Assembly: GCA_020634435.1 (NCBI GenBank)
Contig: JACKBS010000010.1
Span: forward strand, 186,001 to 250,000
Direction: 5' to 3'
DNA from: Ardenticatenaceae bacterium
Lineage (GTDB): Bacteria; Chloroflexota; Anaerolineae; Promineifilales; Promineifilaceae
DNA length: 64,000 nt
The position numbers were made by a program, and so were the translations under genes. Below, in pieces: positions 7,717 to 15,292 of this stretch; the first letter of the stretch is position 1, and the number at the start of each line of letters is the position of its first letter. The notes under the pieces are model-generated. The model saw nothing but the letters and a program-made list of their open reading frames with translations. It ran no database searches and was not told where the DNA came from.

Positions 7717-8785
7717 CGGCCAGTGTCAGCAAATATTCCGCGATTTCTTCACCACGGGCGTGGGCAAAACCGCAATCCTCGCCAGTGATGACAAAGCCGC
7801 ACTTTTGCAGCACCCGCAGCGAGGCGGCATTGTCTTGGGCTACACGCGCACGCAGAGGGCGGTCGGGCAGCTGGGGCAAAAATTGACGCAGCGCGGCCGT
7901 GGCAATCCCTTGGCCCCAAAACGCTTCATCCAGCCAATAGCCAACCTCTGGTTCGCCAAATGAACTATGGCACAGCACATGCCCGGCCACCTCATCACCT
8001 ACCAAAATCGTCTGGATAATGATGCTTCTGTCCAGGAAAATTTTGTGCCAGTGGTCTATGAAGGCGATCCAGTCGTTGGGGTCGGGGGCGGCAAAGGCAG
8101 CCATTTGCCTGCCAGCAGGCTGCTGTTGATGGGCAAAAAAGTGGTCAAGGTCAGTTTCGCTGACTGGACGCAGAGTTACTTTTGGGGCGAGCGCGGTTAG
8201 TGGAATGGTGTGGAAGGTGCGCCAGGCGGGGTCGCTGGGGCCGCGCTGCATCAGGCGGAGTTCATGGATGGGGATGGTGAAACGGCCGTTGGCCCACGCC
8301 GATTCCTCTAATTCAGCCAAGGCTGTGCTGAATGCCTCATCTTTGAGCCGCATGGCCAGTGTCAGGTGGGGTTTAAACTGGCGATGTTTGTCCTTGCCCA
8401 TCACCGCCATGAGTGAATTTCGGATAGCCAGCATCTTGTCCGTGGGCAGCACACCGAGGTAAATGACCCGCTCGCCAAACGTGTAGACGCCGCCCAACTG
8501 GAGTGAAAGCGGCTTGAGGTAAGGCGCCAGACCGGTGAGCTTGTCGATCAGCAGGCTCTCGCTAGTGGCGTTGGGTAGACCGCTGCGCCAGTAGGTGCCG
8601 GCCAGGGTCACATGGGGTGGCGTAATTTGCGAGGTCTGCCAGTCGATTTGCTCGCGCAGCTGTTGAATCTGGTCAATCTTTTCCCCGTCGGGAAACGCGC
8701 CGACAAAAATGCGGTAATCGCCGCTGCGCTGCCGTGGGGTAATCTTCTTTTTGGGTTTGGGTGTGTACTGTTTTGGTTTTCGCAT
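7709..8785 (-). CDS. Fusion of LigT-like 2H phosphodiesterase and GNAT acetyltransferase
   Basis: 358 residues with two domains. Residues ~20-190 form a LigT/ThpR 2H phosphodiesterase: the two catalytic H-x-T motifs are HVTLAG (~58) and HLTLAM (~140), as in RNA 2',3'-cyclic phosphodiesterases. Residues ~195-358 are a GNAT domain of the RimJ/RimL type: LRPVSETDLDHFFAH, VGYWLDEAFWGQGIATAALRQFL and NAASLRVLQKCGF. The N-terminus is basic (KPKQYTPKPKKKITPRQR), suggesting nucleic-acid contact. Neither substrate is known. It sits between the NAT gene upstream (6-bp gap) and menH downstream (overlap), so one operon is likely. Confidence 0.85.
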   Translation of the reverse strand: MRKPKQYTPKPKKKITPRQRSGDYRIFVGAFPDGEKIDQIQQLREQIDWQTSQITPPHVTLAGTYWRSGLPNATSESLLIDKLTGLAPYLKPLSLQLGGVYTFGERVIYLGVLPTDKMLAIRNSLMAVMGKDKHRQFKPHLTLAMRLKDEAFSTALAELEESAWANGRFTIPIHELRLMQRGPSDPAWRTFHTIPLTALAPKVTLRPVSETDLDHFFAHQQQPAGRQMAAFAAPDPNDWIAFIDHWHKIFLDRSIIIQTILVGDEVAGHVLCHSSFGEPEVGYWLDEAFWGQGIATAALRQFLPQLPDRPLRARVAQDNAASLRVLQKCGFVITGEDCGFAHARGEEIAEYLLTLADE

Positions 8786-8791
8786 ATGTTT

Positions 8792-9628
8792 TTAACCGCT
8801 GAATGCGCTGAGTTCTTGGTTGGGAAAATTGTGTTGGGTAAGGGCAAAGGCGCGTTGCACAACGGCCGTTTCCAGCCCAAAATGTTCGGCAACGGCAGTG
8901 GCCACGTCACCTTCCAGAACTGTATCAAACCTTTGGTCCCACTCAAAGCGATTGAGCGCATACGGCCGTTCCGCCATGTTAAACCGCCACGGTTCGTTGT
9001 GAATCACCTTGTTGATGATGACAAAATCGAGGAAAAGGCCATGTTCGCCGTAGTCGGCGGCGGTAGCGGCCCGATAGGTGTCCTCATCCACCGACTCGTC
9101 GATGAGGGTAAAGGCGTTGCGTTTAGGATGGGGCCAGCGCTCGATTTGGTAAGTGGAATGGCCGTCTGGCCGCACCGCGTAATGCAAAAAGGGCGAACTG
9201 CGATACATCACCCCCTGGCTGCTGATGGGTAGCAGAGCGTACAGCGGGATGCCCACGTCCGCCAGCCACTTTTGCCCGTCTACCACGATGACAACGGCCG
9301 TATGGCAGCCAATCGACTCGCCCATATTGTTGATGGTCAGGTAACCGTCGTAGCCGAGCGTTTGCAGCAGGGCGAAAAAAGCGTAGTTGCTCTCAAAGCA
9401 GGTACCACCTGCGCCTTGTGTCATTGCCTCCCGCCAAAATTGCTCCGGCCAGCGCGGCGTGGGGTCTTCCGCCCGGCGCACAATGCGGAAGATGCTCTCC
9501 CACGGCACAGTACGGTAATAGGCAGCGAGCAATTTTTCTAGCGCAGGCAGCGTGGGCCGGGGTGCCTCAACTTTCAAAAAAGCCAGCACCTGGGCAGCCA
9601 ACTGCCGATCCAGTATGTTTGTTGACAT
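8792..9628 (-). CDS. Arylamine N-acetyltransferase
   Basis: 278 residues from ATG 9628; longer frames to 9757 extend past the family's normal length. The catalytic triad is visible: Cys in QGAGGTCFESNYAFFALL, His in GCHTAVVIVVDG and Asp in WLADVGIP. The enzyme transfers acetyl from acetyl-CoA to arylamines or hydrazines through a cysteine thioester; the physiological substrate is often unclear. Upstream is AGGA about ten bases before the ATG. It is probably the first gene of the operon NAT, LigT-GNAT, menH. Confidence 0.85.
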   Translation of the reverse strand: MSTNILDRQLAAQVLAFLKVEAPRPTLPALEKLLAAYYRTVPWESIFRIVRRAEDPTPRWPEQFWREAMTQGAGGTCFESNYAFFALLQTLGYDGYLTINNMGESIGCHTAVVIVVDGQKWLADVGIPLYALLPISSQGVMYRSSPFLHYAVRPDGHSTYQIERWPHPKRNAFTLIDESVDEDTYRAATAADYGEHGLFLDFVIINKVIHNEPWRFNMAERPYALNRFEWDQRFDTVLEGDVATAVAEHFGLETAVVQRAFALTQHNFPNQELSAFSG

Positions 9629-9785
9629 AACTTGATATTCCTGACGGTTGTTGAATCGTTTAAGCCCGTCAATCGTAAGCCAGTTTGCCCAACTTGCCCA
9701 CTTAATGGGTCGGGGCGCAGGGTCATCGCACACTCTGGCGACAATGAATAATTGCATTTTAAGAATTAAAACGGGCCATGTTTTG

Positions 9786-9844
9786 GTAGGGGCAGACCCC
9801 CGTGTCTGCCCCGATTTGGGCGACCACGGAGGGGCGCCCCTACC
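9786..9844. repeat. GTAGGGGC dispersed repeat, copy 1
   Basis: Inverted-repeat element GTAGGGGCAGACCCCCGTGTCTGCCCC followed by a second half ending GGGGCGCCCCTACC. A second, diverged copy lies at 15197-15255. This repeat type is common in spacers of environmental genomes and is non-coding here. Confidence 0.7.
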
Positions 9845-9894
9845 CGTACGCGATTATTTTCTTAAACTTCAAAAATTTATCATCTGAGACAAAA

Positions 9895-10089
9895 AACCTG
9901 CTCAAGCAGGTTAAGCAAACCACAGAAAGTTTGTTAAAAACCAAAGAGCAACTTCTCAGTGGTTTGCTCAAGTAAAAGCGGGAGAAATGGCATTAATGTA
10001 TTTAAAGGACTTTCCCGCTTTTACATAAAAGCGCCATTTAGTGCGCTTTAGCGCACTTGCTGTAACAGCGGACGGTTTCTAACCGTCCG
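9895..10089. repeat. Cluster of five consecutive hairpins
   Basis: The 450-bp gap between the NAT gene and modA holds no gene. It contains five inverted repeats in about 195 bp: AACCTGCT/AGCAGGTT (9895-9912), AGCAAACCAC/GTGGTTTGCT (9914-9968), a 12-bp pair GTAAAAGCGGGA/TCCCGCTTTTAC (9972-10024), GTGCGCT/AGCGCAC (10041-10056) and CGGACGGTT/AACCGTCCG (10069-10089). The last one overlaps the modA stop and may end modA transcription. The rest could be a structured RNA, a small non-autonomous element or stacked terminators. Confidence 0.6.
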
Positions 10090-10879
10090 AAAAAGGTACC
10101 AAATCCGGCGGCGGACCAAAACCCCAATGCGCCAAAATCGCCTGCCCTTCATTGCTCAGCACAAAGTCGATGAAGCTCTGCGCCAGGGCGGGCGCGGGAG
10201 CATCAGTCAGGGGGGCGATGGGGTAGGTGGCCACCACGTTTTGCGCCTCAGGGATGGCGATTTGCTGCACCTGATTGGTCAAATCCGGCGTCACGTCCGA
10301 AGTGTAGACGATGCCCGCATCGGCTTCACCCAGGGCGATTTTGGCCGCTACCTGGCGCACGTTGTCTTCTTCTGACACCAGATTGGCGTAGAACGCTGCC
10401 TGAAATTCGGCGGGGAAGGTGGCGACGATTTCATCGGTGTACTGCCGAACGGGAACCCCGTCAACGGCCAGAATCAGCTGCACACCCGGTTGGACCAAAT
10501 CTTCCAGCGCGGTGATGCCTGCTGGATTGTCGGCGGGCACGATGACGGTGAGGCGGTTGGAAACAAACAGCCTCTCGCTGCCCGCGACGATGCGCCCAGC
10601 GTCCACCACCGCCTGCATCTGCATCTTGTTGGCCGGGGCAAACAGATCGGCCGTCGCCCCTTCGCTGAGTTGGGCTGCCAGTTGGGATGATCCGGCAAAG
10701 TTCAGCACGACTTGAACACCTTCGTTTTGCGCTTCAAATGCTTCGGCGAGTTCGTTAAAGGCATCGGTGAGCGAGGCGGCGGCAAAGATAGTGATTTTCT
10801 GAGGGGCAGCGGCGCGATTGGGGCCGCAGCTTACCAGGAGAATGGCCAACAGCCCGACAATAAAAAGTTTACTTTTCAT
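10079..10879 (-). CDS. modA: Molybdate ABC transporter substrate-binding lipoprotein
   Basis: 266 residues. The N-terminal segment MKSKLFIVGLLAILLVSCG is a lipoprotein signal peptide with lipobox LVSC. The mature part is ModA-like: ITIFAAASLTDAFNEL, NFAGSSQLAAQL, GATADLFAPAN, VPVRQYT and GEADAGIVYTSD follow the family order, with oxyanion-binding Ser residues in AAASL and GSS. It captures molybdate or tungstate outside the membrane. The modB and modC genes are not adjacent, which is odd; the upstream side is occupied by an IS630-family element, so the operon may have been broken or the gene moved. It has no ACGGCCGT copy. Confidence 0.9.
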   Translation of the reverse strand: MKSKLFIVGLLAILLVSCGPNRAAAPQKITIFAAASLTDAFNELAEAFEAQNEGVQVVLNFAGSSQLAAQLSEGATADLFAPANKMQMQAVVDAGRIVAGSERLFVSNRLTVIVPADNPAGITALEDLVQPGVQLILAVDGVPVRQYTDEIVATFPAEFQAAFYANLVSEEDNVRQVAAKIALGEADAGIVYTSDVTPDLTNQVQQIAIPEAQNVVATYPIAPLTDAPAPALAQSFIDFVLSNEGQAILAHWGFGPPPDLVPFSDG

Positions 10880-10963
10880 AGGCTAAATTTTATAAGCAGT
10901 TTAGGTTCTCACAAAACGGACATGCTTATAGACAAAATAAATTAAAGTGACACAATAAGCCAC

Positions 10964-11503
10964 ATGGCAAATAAACGTAAACAAATACTTACACCAGAAG
11001 CTGATAAGCAACTGGTTGTGGCCTTCACAACATGTAAAGACGGTGAAATGAGAACCCGCATCCAGGCTGTCAGACTGTATGGCAATGAGGTTCCCGTCAA
11101 CGAGATCACCAACCTGACTGGATTGCCACGACGCACCATCCTCCGCTGGTATGGACGATACCGACAACAAGGTCTAGGGGGATTTGTTGACAACCGCCAA
11201 GGAGGTAATCATCAATATCTTACCGATGAGCAGATACAGGATTTAGCCGCCAAGCTGCACCAGTATCGACCAGTTGACTTGTTCGGTCAGAAAGAGGCCG
11301 CCACAGCTGATGGGCTGCATTGGTGTATCTCTGACTTGCGGCGAGCGATAAATCACTGGTATGGCATCGACTACAAAAGAAACGCTTCTTATCGACAACT
11401 GTTCCAGAAATGCGGTTTTAGTTGGCAGCGAACAGCCAAGGTGTTTCGCTCTCGTTCGGAGATGAAGGTAGCTGAGTTTGAAGAACAGTTAGAAAAAAAG
11501 TGA
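10964..11503 (+). CDS. IS630-family transposase, N-terminal (HTH) part
   Basis: 179 residues. Residues ~35-70 (AVRLYGNEVPVNEITNLTG then LPRRTILRWYGRYRQQG) are a helix-turn-helix that binds the transposon ends, and residues ~95-175 form the second winged-helix region of this family. The frame ends TTA GAA AAA AAG TGA. The GTG of the next frame overlaps its stop (GTGA), and an A AAA AAG heptamer sits just before. Full transposase therefore needs a -1 frameshift; this product alone would be a DNA-binding truncated form. Confidence 0.85.
   Translation: MANKRKQILTPEADKQLVVAFTTCKDGEMRTRIQAVRLYGNEVPVNEITNLTGLPRRTILRWYGRYRQQGLGGFVDNRQGGNHQYLTDEQIQDLAAKLHQYRPVDLFGQKEAATADGLHWCISDLRRAINHWYGIDYKRNASYRQLFQKCGFSWQRTAKVFRSRSEMKVAEFEEQLEKK
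11494..11500 (+). promoter_or_regulatory. Programmed -1 frameshift site A AAA AAG
   Basis: The zero-frame codons are GAA AAA AAG TGA. Slipping one base back on A AAA AAG continues into GTG ATT GAT TAC, the DDE frame, and gives a fused transposase of about 364 residues. This heptamer is the classic bacterial slippery sequence and is known in IS630-family elements. Confidence 0.75.
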
Positions 11504-12057
11504 TTGATTACGCCCAAACACATCCAGATGCCATCTATCTGAGTGAAGATGAAGCGAGTATGTATCTACAAGCTACCACCACATCAGTCTGGGCACCCGT
11601 CGGGCAAACCCCTGTAGTTAAAGCCTCCCCGGAGCGAGATAAGGTCAGCTTCTATGGCACACTCAACCTCGTTTCTGGCCAGGAAATTGTTACCCAAGCG
11701 GAAACGATGAATTCTGAGGCGACAGCTATTCATCTGAAACAGATTTTGGCTGCTTATCCGGCTAAACAAATTCTCTTGTTTTGGGATCGGGCCACATGGC
11801 ATGGTGGTGCCGCGGTTCGACAAGTGTTAGCGGAAAATCCGCGACTGGAGTTGATGAAATATCCAGCGGGGTCACCGGATTTGAACCCACAGGAGCATGT
11901 GTGGAAGGCGGCTCGTACCCATGTCAGCCATAATCATGACCAGCCCAAATTGGCTGAGTTGGCTGACCGATTTGAACGCTTTCTCAAAACAAACAAGTTC
12001 AATTATTCATTTTTGGAAAAGTTCAGTATTGAAACTATTCGCGCCATGTCTAAATAG
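11500..12057 (+). CDS. IS630-family transposase, catalytic DDE part
   Basis: 185 residues counted from the overlapping GTG at 11500. The catalytic triad is visible: Asp in IYLSEDEASMYLQ, Asp in ILLFWDRATWHGG and Glu in PDLNPQEHVWK, the D-D-34-E pattern of Tc1/mariner-IS630 enzymes. It is most likely made as a fusion with the upstream frame through the slippery site; independent initiation at GTG is possible but no ribosome site is obvious. The frame is otherwise intact, so the element may be active. Confidence 0.88.
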   Translation: MIDYAQTHPDAIYLSEDEASMYLQATTTSVWAPVGQTPVVKASPERDKVSFYGTLNLVSGQEIVTQAETMNSEATAIHLKQILAAYPAKQILLFWDRATWHGGAAVRQVLAENPRLELMKYPAGSPDLNPQEHVWKAARTHVSHNHDQPKLAELADRFERFLKTNKFNYSFLEKFSIETIRAMSK

Positions 12058-12075
12058 TTTCTCTATTAGAAGAAT

Positions 12076-12146
12076 GTCATTTCGGCAAAGGCGGGAATCC
12101 ATTGTGGCCCACATCAAAGATGGACCCCCGCCTACGCGGGGTGACA
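12076..12146. repeat. GTCATT...GCGGGAATCC...GCGGGGTGAC repeat, copy 1
   Basis: Begins GTCATTTCGGCAAAGGCGGG and ends with CCCCCGCCTACGCGGGGTGAC, two hairpins framing a short unique core. Related copies are at 14910-14996 and 37419-37485. It lies just after the transposase gene and may lie outside the element. Confidence 0.65.
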
Positions 12147-12248
12147 CAAAAAGCGTGATAAAACGGATACCCGATGCCGCATTGAAGTTTGCGCGGGTTC
12201 TGGCTACAATGTTGACGATAATCGGCCGTTCATCGTGGAAATGGTGCC

Positions 12249-14759
12249 ATGACGCAACAAGAACAATTAGTCCAGTTACGCAAAACAATTAGCCAACAGT
12301 TTAGTAAAGAAGAAATACGCCTGCTCTGTGCCGACCTTGGCGAAGAGTATGAAAATTTGGCTGGCAGCACAAAGGATGCGATTGCTCAATCTTTGGTGGA
12401 GTGGATGGAGCGGAGAGAGCGTATCCCCGAACTCACCGACGCCGTGCAGCAGCGCCACCCGGAACTGAAAACCGGGCTGCGCGTGTATGAACACGGCCGT
12501 TACAACCTCGCCAGCCAATTTGTAGGGCGGAAAAAGGAATTGCAAGAGCTGGACGACTGGCAGGCCGACGCCAGCCGACCCATGTTTGTCATCGTCGCCC
12601 TGGGCGGCACGGGCAAAAGCGCACTGACCTGGCACTGGCTGCAAACCGTCAAAGTGCAGGCCGAGCGGCCGTTTAAGCTGATCATCTGGCACGGCTTTTA
12701 TGAGACGGGGCAGGTAGACACTTTCCTGACCGACGTGCTGGAATTTTTGGGCGAGAAGCCAACCGAACTGGGCAGCAAGCGCGTCCAGCTCAACCGGCTG
12801 CTGGAACGCTTGGCCGCCGCGCCCGCCCTTATCGTTCTGGATGGGGCGGAGCGGCTGCTGCGGGCCTACAGCGGCCTGAACGCCGCCTACCAGGGAGATG
12901 AAGAACAGCAGGTGCAGCGGGCGCTGGAATGTGTTGATCCCATTGCTGGCGAACTGCTGCTGGGGTTGTCCCAGCTGGGCAACGGCAGCAAAACGTTGCT
13001 GACCACCCGCCTGATGCCGCAGGAGCTGTTGGGGCGGGGGGATAGGCTGCCCGCCCGCATTGGCCGCCGCGCTTTAACCGGGCTGGACCCGGCCGACGCC
13101 GTGCGCTTTTTTAGCGAATGGGGCATCCAGGCAACCCCCGCCGAGGTGAAGGCGGTGTGCGAACCGCTGGAGTACCATCCCTTTTGCATGGCCCTGCTGG
13201 CCGGAACCGCCGCCCACGATTTTGCGGCCCCCAACGACCTGCGCGCCGTGGCCAACTACGACCCTACCCACGACCTGCTGGGCCGGCGGCAGCACATCTT
13301 GCAGCGCGCCTACGACAACCTGCCTCCTGCCGCTCAGCTCATCCTGGGCAAACTGGCCGCCTTTCGCGCCGCCGTGCCCTGGGAAACGATTGCCGCCGTC
13401 TTTGGCGACAACCGCCACACCCGAAATAACTTGCGCCTGCTCGAACAACGCGGTCTCCTGCAACGCGCCCTTTCCCCAGCCACTAGCCACCAACCACCAA
13501 CCACTACCTTCGACCTCCACCCCATTGCCCGCCGCTACGCCTACGAGCGCCTGGCTGACCGCGTGGCAGTCCATGGGCAGCTGATTGTTTATTTTGAGGC
13601 CGTGCCCCAACCGCCCAAGATAACCAGCCTGGCCGACCTGTCCCCGACGATTGAGCTGTACCACCACCTGACCCGCGCAGAACGGTACGACGATGCCCGC
13701 GCCTTTTTCCACGACCGGTTAGCAACGCCGTTGTATTTTCAACTGGGCGCATACCAACGAGGGATCGAGCTGCTCCAGGTATTGTTTCCCAATGGAGAGG
13801 CTAAACTGCCTCGTTTGAGCAAGGAAGGCGATCAGGCGTGGACGCTAAATTCACTAGCCAATAGTTATAGTTTGGCGGGACAGCCGCGGGCTGCCGTTCC
13901 GCTGTTCCGAAAATCCATCGCCATTGATAAAAAACACGGCGACAAAAAGAATACGGCCATCGATCTCGGCAATCTGGCATCTATGGCACAAACAAAAATT
14001 GGCGCACTGACGGCGGCGGCCGACAACCTGCGCCGCAGCATTACGCTTAGTCTGGAAATAGAAGAACGTGAATATGAGGGTTGGGGAAGATATGAACTTG
14101 GCCGAACATTAAGTTACTGTGGGCAATGGGATGAAGCCGAAACGGAGTTTGTACACGCAATGGAAATCAAGCAGGATACCCACCATATTCAAGCACAAGG
14201 CGCTATCTGGGCCCACCGGGCGCTCTCCGCCTTGTTTCAAGGGAACGGCGCGGCGGTACAGCCCGCAGCTAAGGAAGCGCTGCGCCTTGCCGACGAATTC
14301 GCTCGCACCAGCTACCCAATTGAGCGGGATTACGTGCAGGTGCATTGGCTGCTGGGCTGGGCGGCGCTGGCGCAGGGTAACTATCCAGAAAGCCAAACCC
14401 GCCTCGACGAAGCGCTGCGCCGCTGCCGGGCCATCAATCTGGTTGAGCTGGAACCGGCCATCCTGCTGGCCCAGGCCCGCCTGTCCCGTGCCACGGGGCA
14501 ACCAGATCGCTCGTACGACTACGTCCAACAAGCCCTCACCATCGCCCAGCGCGCTGGCTACGTCCTCCACCTGGCCGACTGCCACAACCATCTGGCCCTC
14601 CTGGCCCTGGACGCAGGTGACACCGCCACCGCGCGCAGCGAGGCACTCGCCCATGCCCAAACCGCCCGCGACTACGCCTTCTGCGACGGCCCGCCCTACG
14701 CCTACCAATCCGCCCTTGACGAAGCCGAGCGCCTGCTCAACACCCTCTCGCAGGCTTAG
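12249..14759 (+). CDS. STAND NTPase with N-terminal effector-associated domain and TPR repeats
   Basis: 836 residues. Residues ~1-75 (LRKTISQQFSKEEIRLLCAD then ENLAGSTKDAIAQSLVEWME) resemble a death-like effector-associated domain (EAD) that recruits a partner by like-with-like contact. Residues ~90-440 are an NB-ARC/NACHT-like ATPase: FVGRKKELQEL, Walker A ALGGTGKSALTW, Walker B ALIVLDGAERLL, sensor LLTTRLMPQELL, then a winged-helix region. Residues ~480-830 are TPR-like helical repeats (SLANSYSLAGQPRAAVPLF, ALLALDAGDTATA) that would sense a ligand. Such proteins act in bacterial immunity or cell-fate signalling. No effector gene with a matching EAD is adjacent. Only one ACGGCCGT copy (12494) is present. 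A heptad repeat tract is read in frame as ATSHQPPTTT. Confidence 0.85.
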   Translation: MTQQEQLVQLRKTISQQFSKEEIRLLCADLGEEYENLAGSTKDAIAQSLVEWMERRERIPELTDAVQQRHPELKTGLRVYEHGRYNLASQFVGRKKELQELDDWQADASRPMFVIVALGGTGKSALTWHWLQTVKVQAERPFKLIIWHGFYETGQVDTFLTDVLEFLGEKPTELGSKRVQLNRLLERLAAAPALIVLDGAERLLRAYSGLNAAYQGDEEQQVQRALECVDPIAGELLLGLSQLGNGSKTLLTTRLMPQELLGRGDRLPARIGRRALTGLDPADAVRFFSEWGIQATPAEVKAVCEPLEYHPFCMALLAGTAAHDFAAPNDLRAVANYDPTHDLLGRRQHILQRAYDNLPPAAQLILGKLAAFRAAVPWETIAAVFGDNRHTRNNLRLLEQRGLLQRALSPATSHQPPTTTFDLHPIARRYAYERLADRVAVHGQLIVYFEAVPQPPKITSLADLSPTIELYHHLTRAERYDDARAFFHDRLATPLYFQLGAYQRGIELLQVLFPNGEAKLPRLSKEGDQAWTLNSLANSYSLAGQPRAAVPLFRKSIAIDKKHGDKKNTAIDLGNLASMAQTKIGALTAAADNLRRSITLSLEIEEREYEGWGRYELGRTLSYCGQWDEAETEFVHAMEIKQDTHHIQAQGAIWAHRALSALFQGNGAAVQPAAKEALRLADEFARTSYPIERDYVQVHWLLGWAALAQGNYPESQTRLDEALRRCRAINLVELEPAILLAQARLSRATGQPDRSYDYVQQALTIAQRAGYVLHLADCHNHLALLALDAGDTATARSEALAHAQTARDYAFCDGPPYAYQSALDEAERLLNTLSQA
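13481..13508. repeat. Heptanucleotide tract inside the STAND gene
   Basis: Four degenerate 7-base units, CACTAGC CACCAAC CACCAAC CACTACC, are read in frame between the ATPase and TPR parts of the protein. The same kind of unit occurs at 15292-15312 and 31018-31063. Confidence 0.7.
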
Positions 14760-14775
14760 CCTTCACGCTGCACTT

Positions 14776-14856
14776 GTCATTCCGAGGTCCTCCGAGGAAT
14801 CTCTCAACTTACCAAGCGGAAAGATTCCTCACTCCGAAGACTCCGTTCGGAATGAC
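14776..14856. repeat. GTCATTCCGAGG...CGGAATGAC inverted repeat
   Basis: Starts GTCATTCCGAGG and ends TTCGGAATGAC, with an inner pair GAGGAATCT/AGATTCCTC. It is a typical dispersed spacer element and the first of five repeat blocks after the STAND gene. Confidence 0.7.
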
Positions 14857-14909
14857 ACCTCAAGCGGATGGTCAGGGACGGAACCTGCACGAGGTTTGGC
14901 TGCACACTT

Positions 14910-14996
14910 GTCATTCCCGCCCCCGCCGCCGCGAGGGTAAACTGGGAGGCGGGAATCCAGGTTTCAGGAGTGGATACCCGCCTTCGCGGGTATGAC
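14910..14996. repeat. GTCATTCCCGC...GCGGGTATGAC repeat, copy 2
   Basis: Shares its left (GTCATTCCC, GCGGGAATCCA) and right (TGGATACCCGC, CGCGGGTATGAC) parts with the copy at 37419-37485 and more loosely with 12076-12146. The middle differs between copies. Confidence 0.7.
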
Positions 14997-15020
14997 GGGT
15001 AGAAATTTTGTCGCTACACA

Positions 15021-15082
15021 GGTGCGACGCACTTGCTCTGCCGTGAAGCGCGGCAAAACTTGCTAAAAAAGTGTGTCGCACC
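15021..15082. repeat. GGTGCGACGCACTT inverted repeat
   Basis: GGTGCGACGCACTT at 15021-15034 pairs with AAGTGTGTCGCACC at 15069-15082 (13 of 14 positions), and the loop has a smaller GCCG/CGGC hairpin. It is non-coding. Confidence 0.6.
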
Positions 15083-15095
15083 TTCTCGGCACAAT

Positions 15096-15135
15096 AAAAC
15101 GGCCGTTGCCCCGGGGATGAGGCAACGGCCGTTTT
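15096..15135. terminator. Bidirectional terminator-like hairpin built from two ACGGCCGT copies
   Basis: AAAACGGCCGTTGCC (15096-15110) and GGCAACGGCCGTTTT (15121-15135) form a perfect 15-bp stem with a 10-base loop. The flanking A and T runs make it usable in both directions, between the plus-strand STAND gene and the minus-strand gene ending at 15293. Confidence 0.6.
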
Positions 15136-15196
15136 GAGAAGAAGAGGCAGAAATTAAAGAATGGGGTCTTCAAGATTTCAGGGGGTGAAACCTTCC

Positions 15197-15255
15197 GTAG
15201 GGGCGCATCCCCGTGTGCGCCCAGAGTGGGCAGACACGGAGGGCTGCCCCTAACC
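15197..15255. repeat. GTAGGGGC dispersed repeat, copy 2
   Basis: GTAGGGGCGCATCCCCGTGTGCGCCC followed by GGGCAGACACGGAGGGCTGCCCCTAACC. It matches the architecture of 9786-9844 with substitutions. It completes a roughly 500-bp gene-free stretch (14760-15292) made almost entirely of repeats. Confidence 0.7.
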
Positions 15256-15292
15256 AAACAAGATCCCAGGTTAATGGCTGGTAGCTGCTTTA

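Larger units (their letters stand above)
10964..12057 (+). mobile_element. IS630-family insertion sequence
   Basis: Two overlapping frames (10964-11503 and 11500-12057) encode the helix-turn-helix and DDE halves of an IS630 transposase, joined by a -1 slippery site. The element has no ACGGCCGT copies and lower G+C than its surroundings, which fits a recent arrival. I could not find convincing terminal inverted repeats or the TA duplication by eye, so the true ends lie somewhat outside these coordinates. Confidence 0.85.

Noticed and set aside
10880..12100. Terminal inverted repeats and TA target duplication of the IS630 element
   Set aside because: I compared both flanks and found only weak matches around GACATG, not enough to set the ends.
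13074..13712. A 212-codon minus-strand frame within the STAND gene
   Set aside because: Gly/Val/Gln-rich shadow of a strong coding frame.
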